From assembly GCA_032358165.1 (NCBI GenBank), contig JAALGY010000043.1:558001-622000 (forward strand): DNA of 64,000 nt, read 5' to 3'. Source of the stretch: Diplosphaera chodatii (Eukaryota; Chlorophyta; Trebouxiophyceae; Prasiolales; Stichococcaceae). The position numbers and the translations under genes were made by a program. Shown in pieces: positions 42,792 through 54,867 of the stretch; positions within the stretch are counted from its first letter, which is position 1, and every line of letters starts with the position of its first letter. Under the pieces are notes generated by a model. The model did not search any database. It was not told the DNA's origin and saw nothing but the letters and a program-made list of their open reading frames with translations.

Positions 42792-45329
42792 ATGGATCAG
42801 GCTTTATTGAGTCCATATGTGATGCTGGCTGCAGCAACAGTTGGCAAGGCTATCAGCAGGAAAGCACTCGACACGCTGGCTCGCTCCAGTCTCAATGGCA
42901 TCTCGACAGCGCTAAACCAACGCTTCCAGGGCGACAGAGAGGTCATCAACGGGCCAACCTATGTACCGTGTTGAATACAAATTGCGGCAGCAGCTGCACA
43001 CTAGCACATAGTGGCTGCTGTGCATGATTCCCGCCTCCACAGGCTATCCACCCTGCAGGTGCAAGCTTTGAAGTCTGAGCTGGAGCTGAAGACCAAGGTC
43101 CTGCTCATGCCGGTAGACGCATGCGTCAGGCATGCGCTGCATGGCAACACGGTAAGTGTCTGAGCGGCATGCTCGGCTGCAGTGTGCATGCATGCACTGA
43201 AACATGAAGAAAGTGTGCAACCGTGAGTGAAAGAGGAGGTCAGAAGACCGCGGTCGATCTCTAAAGCTGCATCGCATTCGCCAAGCAGTATGAACTCCGT
43301 ATGGCTGACCGGCGATTACTAGCGATTCCAGCTTCATGCAGGCGAGTTGCAGCCTGCAACTCGAACTGATAAGGAACGATACTGCTCAGGTCCTGCAAGG
43401 CGCAGTGGAGGTCGTCATGGAGGCGCTGCGCCAGATTGCGGCCTTCGAGGAGGCGGTGCAGGCGCAGGACCTGGCCGCAGCACGCGACGACCGCAGGGGC
43501 TGTGCTGACATCATGACCGCAGGCCAGGCTTGCGCCCGGCTGCAAAAGCTCATCACGCAGGCCTGCACCTCTCCACTGGACCACTGCTCACCGTCATTTG
43601 CTGTACTCCCTCAGGCTACTTGTGTTGACTTGTGCAGTGGAAACGCTGTGCCCTGCATGCAGCAACACATGCTGAGGCCATGCTTGGTGCATGATGCCTG
43701 TTCGAATCTGCTTTCATCCGCTTGCAGCTGGATACGTTGGTGCCGTTCTTCACCATGGCAATCGCCAGCTCGGGTCTGGCCACAACAGGCGCTGGCCAGA
43801 GCATGCTGTCCCCCGGTCGCCTCATCTTCGCATCCGGCGCGCTCACCGCTGCAGCTGCCCGCGGCGCCTCTGCATGCGTTTTCGAGATCCACAAGGTTGG
43901 TCATCCACCGCGCTCCCTCGGCCTGTCTGACAGCATCCCATGTGCGCAGACGGTACACATAATGTCGCAGTCCATGCAGTGCTGTGCGTGGGCGCCCACC
44001 TCCACTGATGTCAGCACAATGTTACCGCAGGCATGCCTGTATAAGGAGGCCCCGTCCCGGGCACCGGGAGGCATGCACGTGCTGTACCCGCTCTGCAGTC
44101 TGCGTGTGGTGACGTCTGATGAGGCTGGCAGCGTGGCCACGGCACCTGCTGCAGCCATTCACAGTGCGCCGGATGCTTCGGCCAAGCTTCAACACGACGG
44201 CCTTGCCAGCACGCGCAACCATGTGCTGCAAATTCAGCAGCGTCTTGATGATGGCCTGTACCACGACGATGATGAGACACCGGGCTCTGTGGCGCTGCTC
44301 ATTGCCAATATTGCAGGTGTGCAGAGCGGACGTGGCGAGTGCACACACCGAAACTGCTGTCTCTGGTGGTGCTCCGAATTCCTTGTCGTTCCTAAGCGCA
44401 TTCTTGGTTCATCCGTGCAGGTGTGGAGTTCAGCACCGCCCACAGCCTGGGCATTGATGGCGACCCATTCAGCCCAGCCCTTGCTGTGCATATGATGCTG
44501 TCACCTTCAGCGGAATCAGGTGCAAGTCGAGACCACGGGCTCATGACCTTGTACAGCAATGCACTGAACAAGCATCCGTAAAAATGATGATGAATGAGGT
44601 TCTCACAGTTTTGGCACTTGGGCTGCATCGCAGATGCCATGCCCACCATACCTGTCAGTGGGGCCACTGCTGCAGGGCAGCAGCAGCAGCAGCTATATGT
44701 GATACAGTGTGCCTTTGATCACTCGGATGACATTAACAGTGACAGTATCAGCCGCTCCAGCCAGCAGGCATCAAACAGAGACGATGCGCTGTCTGATGGC
44801 AGCGCTGACAGCGGCAGCATTGTAGACGGTGCCGTGGGCAGCGCCACAAATCACGAGCCGGCTGCCGCTGAGGATGCCGCTGCGGCAGAGGAAGGCAATG
44901 CTGAAGATGCAATGCCACAGCATGTGCTGGGCCGCCTGGACTATGTGCTGCGGCTGTGCCGGCTGGAGGCGGCTGAAGGCATCCCCCACACATCCATCCT
45001 CGAGGTGCGGCGAGGGTGCTGCCTGTCCAGAAGCGCCGGGTTGCTGCACTTCCAGCTGCTGGTCACCTCTGGTGGGCTTGTAGATGCGCAGTAGGACAAT
45101 ATTTGGTCTGGCCTCGTTCGGGTCGCAGGATGAGCTGCTGCGGCAGGCTCTGGCTCAGGACCCGGTGCTGCAGGGTCGGGCCAGCATGCCTGCAGGAGAC
45201 GCGAGCATGGTGGGCTCAGGAAGCAAACCCAGTGCAACACCGCCACTGCGTGCCAAGTTGTCCAGCAGCGCAAGCATCGGCAGTGCAATCCGCGACCTAT
45301 CGAAGCTCGGCTTTGAGTCCAGCAAGTAG
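42792..45329 (+). CDS. Unrecognised multi-exon protein
   Basis: At least seven exons. The first (from the ATG at 42792) reads LLSPYVMLAAATVGKAISRK, then ALDTLARSSLNGISTALNQR. Next: VQALKSELELKTKVLLMPVD; VLQGAVEVVMEALRQIAAFE; LDTLVPFFTMAIASSGLATT; VEFSTAHSLGIDGDPFSPAL; and a Gln run followed by a strongly acidic Asp/Ser/Glu/Ala stretch ending LGRLDYVLRLCRLEAAEGI. The last exon (FGLASFGSQDELLRQALAQD) is Ser/Lys-rich and ends at TAG 45329. Phases agree for most joins, but the link into the last exon was not resolved. The helical central part and acidic region fit a soluble, partly disordered protein. No domain was recognised, so no function is proposed. Confidence 0.65.
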
Positions 45330-45480
45330 AGGATGAGAACGACAAGTGGAGCCTCGGCAGTCAGGTGCCCCTGCCTTCAGCAACTTCCCAGAGTCTGTAA
45401 GCAGCCAGCCGATCTCGGGGAGCGAAGTCTCAGACACAGAGGCATCAGGCGCCTGATTTAGCTGACACTGATCGGGAAGT

Positions 45481-45485
45481 TTACA
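45481..45485 (-). terminator. TGTAA signal of the ELIP-like gene
   Basis: TTACA on the plus strand, about 130 bases beyond the stop of the ELIP-like gene. Confidence 0.4.
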
Positions 45486-45615
45486 CTGGTCTGTGAGGTT
45501 CAGCAATTGTTTGCTCAATCAGAACGCTGCGCTCCCAAAATCCTATTTGTGCTATGCGCACAACTGCATGCTGTCATGCTCATGCCCAGATCTCATGTGC
45601 CGATCAGCTTCACCC

Positions 45616-46194
45616 TCAGAACAGTGGCGTGCCACGAACTGCCTCCAGGACACCCAGACCCACGATGCCGATCATGGCAACGCGCCCGAGCCACAGCTCG
45701 TGTGTCTTGTTGAAGAACGCCAGGACGCGCGGCAGCTCCTCTCGGCTGGCAGAGCCATGCAGGTCCTTCAGGGAGCGGCCGGCGGCAAACTTGGGCGCCA
45801 GCGATGCGACTGAGATGAGCAGGCTGAAGAAGACGGCCGCCACAGGGTGCTCCGTGGCCTGCTGCAGGGTGGTCTTGCCGCTCTGCAACTCGCCCAGCGC
45901 CAGCGCGGCAAACGACCACATCGCCACCCGCCCGTTCAGCCGCTCTGGAAGCTCGCCAGCGAACGCAAACACGTCCTGGAAGTTCTCAGTATCCCGCCCA
46001 TACGTCAGAGCGCCCTCGACCTTGCCGCTGCCACTGGCAAACAGCGAGTCCGTGCCGCCTGATGCTTTCTCAACCTCCCCCTCCGCTCGCACCGCAACGC
46101 GCCGCAGCCGCGACGCCTGCTGCCTGCGCGCTGCGCTGAAGGCGCGCAGCGGGCAGCACGGCGCAAAGCTCACAGTGCGGCAGGGACCCTGCAT
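45616..46194 (-). CDS. Early light-induced protein (ELIP)-like, chloroplast
   Basis: A single exon of 192 codons, unusual in this intron-rich region. Residues 1-40 are Arg/Ala/Ser-rich without acidic residues, a chloroplast transit peptide; cleavage is likely near RRVAVRAEGE. The mature part has three hydrophobic helices. The first (ERLNGRVAMWSFAALALGE) and third (ELWLGRVAMIGIVGLGVLE) carry the ExxxGRxAM chlorophyll-binding signature of the LHC superfamily. The middle helix is HPVAAVFFSLLISVASLAP. Three helices with the motif in helices 1 and 3 is the ELIP pattern. ELIPs sit in thylakoids and protect against high light by binding free chlorophyll or carotenoid. Regulation by light is expected for the family but was not read from this sequence. 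Confidence 0.9.
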   Translation of the reverse strand: MQGPCRTVSFAPCCPLRAFSAARRQQASRLRRVAVRAEGEVEKASGGTDSLFASGSGKVEGALTYGRDTENFQDVFAFAGELPERLNGRVAMWSFAALALGELQSGKTTLQQATEHPVAAVFFSLLISVASLAPKFAAGRSLKDLHGSASREELPRVLAFFNKTHELWLGRVAMIGIVGLGVLEAVRGTPLF

Positions 46195-46942
46195 GGAAGG
46201 GAAAACCTCAGCAACATCCAGGAGAGCTTGCACTGTGCATTGAAGGAATGGAGCAAGCTACCATGCAGGTTTCAGCTGGTCACCTGCAACGACTGCAGCT
46301 GTGTGGTCGACATATGCAACGCCATGAAGCCTCGGACACGGCGGCACGCTGACAACGCAGTTTGCAGCACTCCGCTGGTGGATATCTGCAGTTGTCTAAG
46401 CTGGCTATCTGGTGTTCACTGCGACTGCACCTCAAGATCGTCAGCAAGGCTTCGGGGGAATGCAAAGCTTGGCAGCCCCCGTCCACTTGGCAGGGATGCC
46501 TGGCTGTTACAGGCTTTCAACCCGCAGGCGCAACAGCTTCTAACAGAAGCCGCTGCAGTCAGAGCAACCTGCTGTTGCGTTGCGTCTGCAGGCGCCTCAC
46601 ACGATCTGGACGGGCCTAGTTGTGGCTTGCATCCCCCAGACAGCTGGCAGCTCCAACACTCTGCCTACATGCGCACAACGATGAAAGCAGACGTCTGCTA
46701 AACACGCCTTAGTGACTAGCACGTGACCAGAGGCGGGGACAGGTGCAGGCTCTTTGTAGGCCTGGCCTGCATCAATACAGTTGGCAGTTGCGCCACCGTG
46801 GCGGTGATGCTGAGGCAATGCACACAAAAGTGCACAGCTTTCCATGCCCAATGACTATTGAACAGCTGACACACGGATATGCACCGCAGGGGAAAACAAG
46901 GTGCTCGCACACCCTTGCAAAATCTCTTGGCAGCCAGCGGCG
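46195..46942. other. Divergent promoter region, ELIP/HMG
   Basis: 0.75 kb between the ELIP-like start (leftward) and the HMG-box gene (rightward). No exon or repeat was recognised. A light-responsive promoter would be expected here for the ELIP. Confidence 0.45.
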
Positions 46943-49900
46943 ATGGAGGTGCAGGCCCAGCACCATGAGGCGCCCGCGCACCTGCAGACCGGCCTGCACG
47001 GCCTGTCCAACGGTGTGCACATGGACGCAGCTGGCCATCAGGCCGCGCCAGGCGAGCAGCAGGCCGCGCATGGTGATGCACCAGCTGCTGATGGCGCCCA
47101 TGCAGTGGCACCGGAGCCCCTGCCGCTGCCAGCAGTTCCAGCGCCTGACGCAGCGCAGCAGGGTCAGCAGCAGCAGGAGGCGCTGCCAGATCACCCAGCG
47201 CAGCCGCAGCTGGAGCTGCTGCCGAACGCAGCCGACCAGCAGCAGCCGCCAGCTCTGCAGCTGCCCCCTCCCCGGGGCTTACCTTCTGCAGGTCTGCGAC
47301 CGTGCAGTGCACATGTCCGATTCACACCCGCCTGCTGACGGACTCTGCACGTCAATATGCCTCTGCCGTCCGTCCAGGCGGTATGGGTCGCCTTTGCGCT
47401 GCCCTGAGGCAGCGGGGCAGCCACCAGCTGGTTACAGAGACCCTCCTGCTTCGCAGGGGCGTACCTCCCGTACCATCATCACCAGCAGCAGGAGGTGCCG
47501 AGGGTGCTGCCGCCGCTGCAGCCAGCCGAGCGGCCTGTGAAGCGGCAGCGCACTGCTGACGCTGTTGTGCCGTTTGCGCTGCCGCATGAATCCGAGGAGA
47601 TGTCAGCAGAGCTGCGCAACGCCAAGCCCCTGCCGATGCACGAGCGGGTGCGTGACGGACAACTTTTCGGATGCGGCAGCCTCCAGTAGCAGATTGACAT
47701 CAGTCGAGACAAAACCTACAACATGATGCTAATACCTCTCCTGGGCTTGCATTTGGACCCGCAGGTGCACTATGCGTTGCAGTTGCCGCCGTTGCGGTAT
47801 GCAGACCAGCTGCAAGCCTCTGGGCAGCAGTATGCACCTGCGTCGGTGCCGCACCCTGTTGTGGTGGGCAGCGGCAACCCCTTGCTGCCGACTGCGCAGC
47901 CGAGCAGCCGCCTGGGGTGAGAGCTGGGCTACACCCTGCGAAGTCCTGCACTGCCCCACCCGCAGGCAATTGGTTATCGTTGCAAGAGCCTGCGAGGCGT
48001 TGCTGGGGCAGTCCCCATGGGTGTCAGCGGAGAGGCTGTCAGCACACCAACAGCCGGGCACCCCACCCTGCTGCAGGTTGGCCACCGGACCGGCGCAGAA
48101 GAAGCAGCGGGCCAAGAAGCCAAAGGGCGCGCCGACCCGGCCGCGGTCCGCCTACATGTTCTTCCTGGCGGAGTTCCGGGAAAAGTTCAAGCAGGTGAGG
48201 CCAAAGTCAACATGTTCACATGCGAACTCCCTGATGATGGTTTCGCACATGACGGCATCATCCTATCTCACACACTGCAGAGGATCATGGTGAAGACAGT
48301 GCTGTGTCACAGCTGCTGCAATGCCGCGCATGTCCTGTAGGGAGTGCCGCTGCCTCCGTCACCTCAGATGACCCGGTGTGCGTGCCGCTGCAGGAGAACC
48401 CCGAGGTCACCAAGGTGTCTGACATGGCGCGGTATGCCGGGGAGGCGTGGCGCGCCATCGCGCCCGAGAAGCGGGCCGAGTACGAGAAGATGTCCGCAGA
48501 CAACAAGGTGGGCGTCGCTGCTGCCATCGCCGCTGCAGTCCATGGTGCATGCCACGCAGACCGTTGCCGGGGTTGCATTAAAGAACCGGCTCCGGTGTGA
48601 TTGCCTGGTCACAGCATCGAAGGCGGGCGAAGGCCCTGCCCCTCTGCAGCCTGCGTGGCCCAGTGCACTGTGTGAGCGCCCTGGGAGGCCTGGTGCTACG
48701 GTGGCGGCTGTGCAACCGACAGGCGGCGTACGCGGAGGCGATCGCGGCGTTCCACGCGGCCAACCCCCAGCCGGAGCGGGAGCGCCCCGGGGCCGCCCCC
48801 CCGCGGCGCGCGCAGACGGCCTTCGCGCTGTTCCACGGCGACTTCAAGCGCCAGCTCAAGGTGCGGGAGCGGCCCCGCAGCGCCCGCCGCACCGCGCCTG
48901 CTGTGTGCATCGGAGTGCCGGCCTTCCAGCACCACAGCAGCCATTCCCACAGCCTGCGCAGGATCCCGTCGGGCCCGGGGGTGATCCTTGGGCAGAGCCT
49001 GTGGGAGTGGATGGTCAGACTTCGGGCTGACACAGCGTCTCGCAGCAGATGACAGAGCAGTGCTGGTCGGCGTTGACGTGCAGGCGGAGAACCCGGGACA
49101 GGCGGCGCCCGCGCGGGAGGTCAGCCAGGCGGCCAGCGCCGCCTGGGGCGCGCTGCCTGCAGGTACTACCCGCCTGCGGAGTCGCCAAAGCGTCCTGCCC
49201 CGTGTCTAGAGCCTGCTGACCATGCAGTCGGCTGGGTCTGCAGCCAGGTCAGGGGACGGTGCTCGAGCCGCCCGCCTGGCTGCGTCAGGGCGTGGTACAA
49301 GACGCTGCGGCTGGTGCTGGCTGCAGAGACCCGGCAGCAGTACGAGGCGCAGGCGGAGGACAACCGCGCGGAGACTGCCCAGCAGGCGCTCGGGGCCGGG
49401 GGCGCCGCCGAGCATGCGGTGCAGGGCGGCCTGACGGCCGAGGAGGTGCGGCGCCTGCCGGGGGTTCCGACGGAAGTGTGGACCAGCTCAGCTGCGCACA
49501 TGGGTCGTAAATCCCGCGTGCAGGATGAGCAGCGACAGCGCTTGCACGGCAGCTGGGCCTTGACTTCCGCCGGACGGCCTCCTGCACCCCTGCTGACCCA
49601 TGTACTATGGCGGCTGCTCATCTTCCGTTTTTCCAAACACACGTGGATGTCGCGCCCACTGTTGCAGGCGGAGCAGCTGGGGACCCTAGACGAGGCGGGG
49701 GGCGCCTGCGTCATTGAGGAGCTGCCCTTCAACTCGCCCGAGCTGGCCGGCCTGCCCCACAGTGCGGACGTGCCGCAGGTGCCGACAGGGGGTGCACGGT
49801 CTTGCAAAGCACGGCTGATTCGTGCGTCCTGGCAGCGGTGCAGTACTGACTGCTGAGCTGCACACCTCCACTGCAAAGAGCAGAAGCAGGTGTTGAGACA

Positions 49901-50037
49901 CGTATTCACCAGTGTCAGCCTGCGCGCTGCAGGTGTCGGACGCCAGCACCGCCCAGGCTGCAAGCCACGAGGAACACATCAGCGGGACTGATGTGTTTGG
50001 GCAGCCGCCAAGCGGCGAGGCCTACACTGCCGAGTAA
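46943..50037 (+). CDS. HMG-box chromatin protein with two or more boxes
   Basis: The ATG at 46943 opens a Gln/Pro/Ala-rich exon. The next exons carry a basic patch (RPVKRQRTADAVVPF) and further low-complexity sequence. A clear HMG box spans two exons (47.9-48.5 kb): KKPKGAPTRPRSAYMFFLAE, FREKFKQENPEV, then DMARYAGEAWRAIAPEKRAE, YEKMSADNK and AAYAEAIAAFHA. A second, diverged box follows (PRRAQTAFALFHGDFKRQLK, then REVSQAASAAWGALPAG and LAAETRQQYEAQAEDNRA). The C-terminal exons are acidic and Gly/Ala-rich, ending at TAA 50037. HMG boxes bend DNA. The P-x-S-A-Y start of box 1 is the type found in non-sequence-specific HMGB proteins. A nuclear architectural role is inferred. Confidence 0.85.
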
Positions 50038-50497
50038 GCACCGCCCTACTGCGACATCGCACTACACGAGGCCAGCCGCAGCTCGCACAGCAGCCTGTCA
50101 CGCTGTCTCTGCAATGTTGGCTCATTCTGTGTCAGTCAGGATGACGATATGCTGACACGTATGCCTCCTAGATCATGCCTTTGATGGCACACTAGCGCTT
50201 CCGAATAGCTGCCTGGGGCCTGCACAGACATGCAAACTGTCCGTGTTGTGCAACGGGAAGATATTGCAATGCCCGGAAGTGCCATCCAGAGCTTGGTCTT
50301 CTTCAATTACAACACCCCACTCAGACAACAGAGCACACAAGTTGTCACGGCAGCATGGGGGTTTGGAAAGACCGCTTAGAGCAGCTTCAACATCTAGCTA
50401 TTCTTGAAAGGAGGAAGTTCTATCGTACAGACGCATACAATACAGCACACACTCTCACAACGCTTCGTCTCCTCTCACACTCACTGCCAGCGCACAC
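50038..50497. other. Convergent 3' spacer
   Basis: 460 bases between the HMG-box stop and the stop of the leftward membrane gene. It contains a minus-strand TGTAA at 50307-50311 and no coding signal. Confidence 0.45.
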
Positions 50498-52270
50498 TCA
50501 GCACACCAGGTGGTTCAGCGTGAACCCCAGCACCCCTGCAGAACAGACCAGCACCACATCAGCACAGCAGCCCTTCAAGGTCCGTACACCAGAAGTCGGC
50601 AGCCATGCAAGGGGTCTGCTCGACATTTGTTGTTTGTAGATAAAAGACCCTAATACTGCCGCACCTGACGCCACGCACTGGATCGCCACCGTTTTCCAGG
50701 TCGGCGGGCGGTCGCCGCCTGACGTCTGCATCATGAAGTACATCAGCACCACCTGCACAGCAGAGACACCATCAGCAACGACCACCGCAGCACCTCTCGC
50801 CGCGAGAGAGAGCGGCAGTTGGTGATTGCTGTACTCGGGTGCCAGAAGCGATAACCGTCAAGATGTGATGCGCGTCATGCCGTGGGCAGCATCTCAGCCC
50901 GAGACTGCAGGCGTCCAATGCAGAGAAAACAGCAGGGCGCACCGGCACGGTGACGCTGAGCAGGAGCTTAAACTCCAGGCTGGTGAGGCTGCCGGAGCAC
51001 AGGTACACCGCCAGCACCGCGCCCCACAGCAGCGAGTGCGACAGCCTGCGACCCGGGCATGTGGTGCATGGTGAGAAAGGAGGAAGGGGATATTGCCGAC
51101 ACAGGGTTCGGTGAAGCAGCGAGTGTCGCAGCCTGCAACCGGACGTGCCGTTGCGTGGTAAGGGTGGAGAAAGGTTCTTGCAGTTCAGGCTGGTTGAGCA
51201 GCACGGCTACGGTCTCACCTGGTGCTGCCTGCTGGAGCGGCCTCGCCGCTGAGGCTGCGCCTAGAAGCGCTCCGCTGCAACGAGACACGGCCTGATATCA
51301 GGCTCTTTGAACCTGCCCGCACCACCGCTAGAATGCTATTTCTGAGTGTGCCGCACGAAAACTGCTCGATGCTGTCTTGGTGATGTGCTCATCCTGCTCA
51401 GTAGGGCCACAGCTGACCTGCAGGCCGTCCAACGACGCTGACAGTTCTTGGGACTCAGCACGGGCCTGCAGGAAGAGCTCAGCTTTGGTGCTGTGTCCGA
51501 GCCCGAGCTGTTCCAAGTGCACCATGATGTTCCATGGAGTGACGCGCACATGTTTGCTACCGCTTGAGTTGGGGCGCACCCTGTTCAGCTTCTTGATGGC
51601 TTTGCTTTTGTCCTTGCTCTGTGCCTCCAGCTGCTCCGAAAGCACCTTGACATTCAAGACAACCATGTGTCAGTCAGTATACAGTCAGCGTTTGAACACC
51701 TTGCAAGGCCTATATCCTCTGGCATCACACGTATCAAGCCCTCACCTGAACCCTACGCCTGTACTCCTCCTCGCGTTGATGCATGTTGTCGATGTGCCGG
51801 TTCAGCTCTGCTATCTGCAATTGACGAGGCCAGGCGTCATGCAGGTGGCCTTGCCTCACCAAGGCAGGGCACTGCCATGCTGTGGTAACACTTACCTTCA
51901 CTCTGTTCGCGAAGTCGTTGGGGAGCAGCCCCTGCAAGGGGATGCCAACAGTCCCTCGAGCGGTGTGCTCGCCATGCCTGGCAACACGCTGTTGATCATA
52001 CGTCACGCATGCACCAGAAGCTCACCATGAGATGGAATAGCGCCACTAGTATATTCATGCTGCCTGCTAGCCATACTTTGATGAGGTGCCACGGCAGCAG
52101 CAGCGCCTTGGCCTGCCAGGCGATCGTGGCGCATGTCAGCGCGGCAATGCACACAAGACTGGAAGCAGTGGGGAGTCACAGCAATGAGCGCACGCAAGCA
52201 CCTGCAGACTGATGAGGTAGCCCCCGCTTCTGACCAGTCGCGACCCCAGTTCACGATTGGCAGCGTCCAT
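50498..52270 (-). CDS. Multi-pass membrane protein with central coiled coil, unknown
   Basis: The ATG at 52270 begins MDAANRELGSRLVRSGGYLI. A hydrophobic exon follows (LLLPWHLIKVWLAGSMNILV, then ALFHLM), then IPLQGLLPNDFANRVK. A charged coiled coil comes next (IAELNRHIDNMHQREEEYRR, then VLSEQLEAQSKDKSKAIKKL). Three further hydrophobic segments follow: CSGALLGAASAA, LLWGAVLAVYLCSGSLTSLE with KLLLSVTVP, and VVLMYFMMQTSGGDRPPTW. The last exon is VLGFTLNHLVC and stop (50498). Phases agree where checked. The layout (membrane segment, cytosolic coiled coil, membrane segments) loosely recalls ER insertase or tethering proteins, but no family signature was found, so no function is assigned. Confidence 0.6.
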
Positions 52271-52808
52271 GCTGCCGGCCGCAGCTGCTGTCAGGGCTGC
52301 CCACTCGATGCAAACACACACGCAACGCCGGAATGCGTGGATGTATCGGGAGTGCAGAACACCTCCAGGGTTCACGATGGAGGCCACTCCAAGGACTGAC
52401 TGTTGGTGTTTGACTGTCACTACTTGTCGGACAACTTCACTGTGAAACTTGTGTGAGTCACAACTTCATTCAACCATGCTGCACTGGGCAAACACACCGT
52501 AGATTTGACACACTGTCTGATGTCCTGTCAACTTCATGTGCCTCTTTCGCGCATGTGCCTGCGCTCCACTGTTGAACCTTTTCATAGAAGCCTGTGAGCA
52601 TCAGGGTGCAGAATACTGCCGAGGGACCTACCTGCAGTCCTGCTCTCCTGCACGACCTGCCGCTCGCTGCCTGCGGCCAGACAACATCACATGCTTGCGT
52701 GAGGCTAGACAGAGGTACCGCGCTCCATACGGGAAAATCGAGCGTGTCTCGTGACGACGAGTACAGCGTGCACATCTTGCTGTCAGCGCAGTGCCGCGGC
52801 TGCCTGCC
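52271..52808. other. Divergent promoter region
   Basis: 0.54 kb between the membrane-protein start (leftward) and the UPRT start (rightward). No gene was recognised. Confidence 0.45.
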
Positions 52809-54352
<1,544 letters not shown>

Positions 54353-54867
54353 CCACCGCTGATTGGCCATGCATGCTCTACTTCCTTGAAAATCATTATT
54401 GGGGTTTGCAAACAGACATACCAGGCGTCACCACCGAGCTGCTGCCAGTATCATTGCCAGTTTACAATGAGGATGGTTGTGGACTGCCGCTATCGGCTGA
54501 GACGCACATTGGACTGCACCACTGTCTAACAGGGGCATGCAAGCTCAGGATGTGGAATTAACACAAGCACTACAAATTCATTTTACACCACGCACGGCAG
54601 CAACCTCCACTCTCAAACGTCGGATTCACTGCTGCATGGCGGTGGAAGCAGCCGGCACCGCTGCAACTGCTTCCCAAAAGTCACCACGGGCTCACAAAGA
54701 CATTGTTGCAATCTGCGTGCATAATCGACGGATCATATATATAGCTACAGCAGCTGGATTGCCACAGCTGTTTCGTGGGAGTGGAACGTCCATCGCAATT
54801 GCAGTCAGCCTGAGATGATCTGCACCTGGCTACATTCCTTGAGCTACTGACGCGACGATCGACAGCT
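54353..54867. other. Spacer between UPRT and the PCI gene
   Basis: 0.5 kb in head-to-tail orientation. It holds a 94-codon ORF (54537-54818) without family similarity and an AT-rich TATA-like stretch at 54735-54744. Confidence 0.45.
54735..54744 (+). promoter_or_regulatory. TATA-like element upstream of the PCI gene
   Basis: A CATATATATA run about 125 bases before the ATG at 54868, in an otherwise mixed-composition spacer. It is a plausible core promoter for the PCID2/Thp1 gene. Confidence 0.35.

Noticed and set aside
54537..54818. 94-codon plus-strand ORF between UPRT and the PCI gene
   Set aside because: Non-biased codon composition, no recognisable product, and it spans a TATA-like element.
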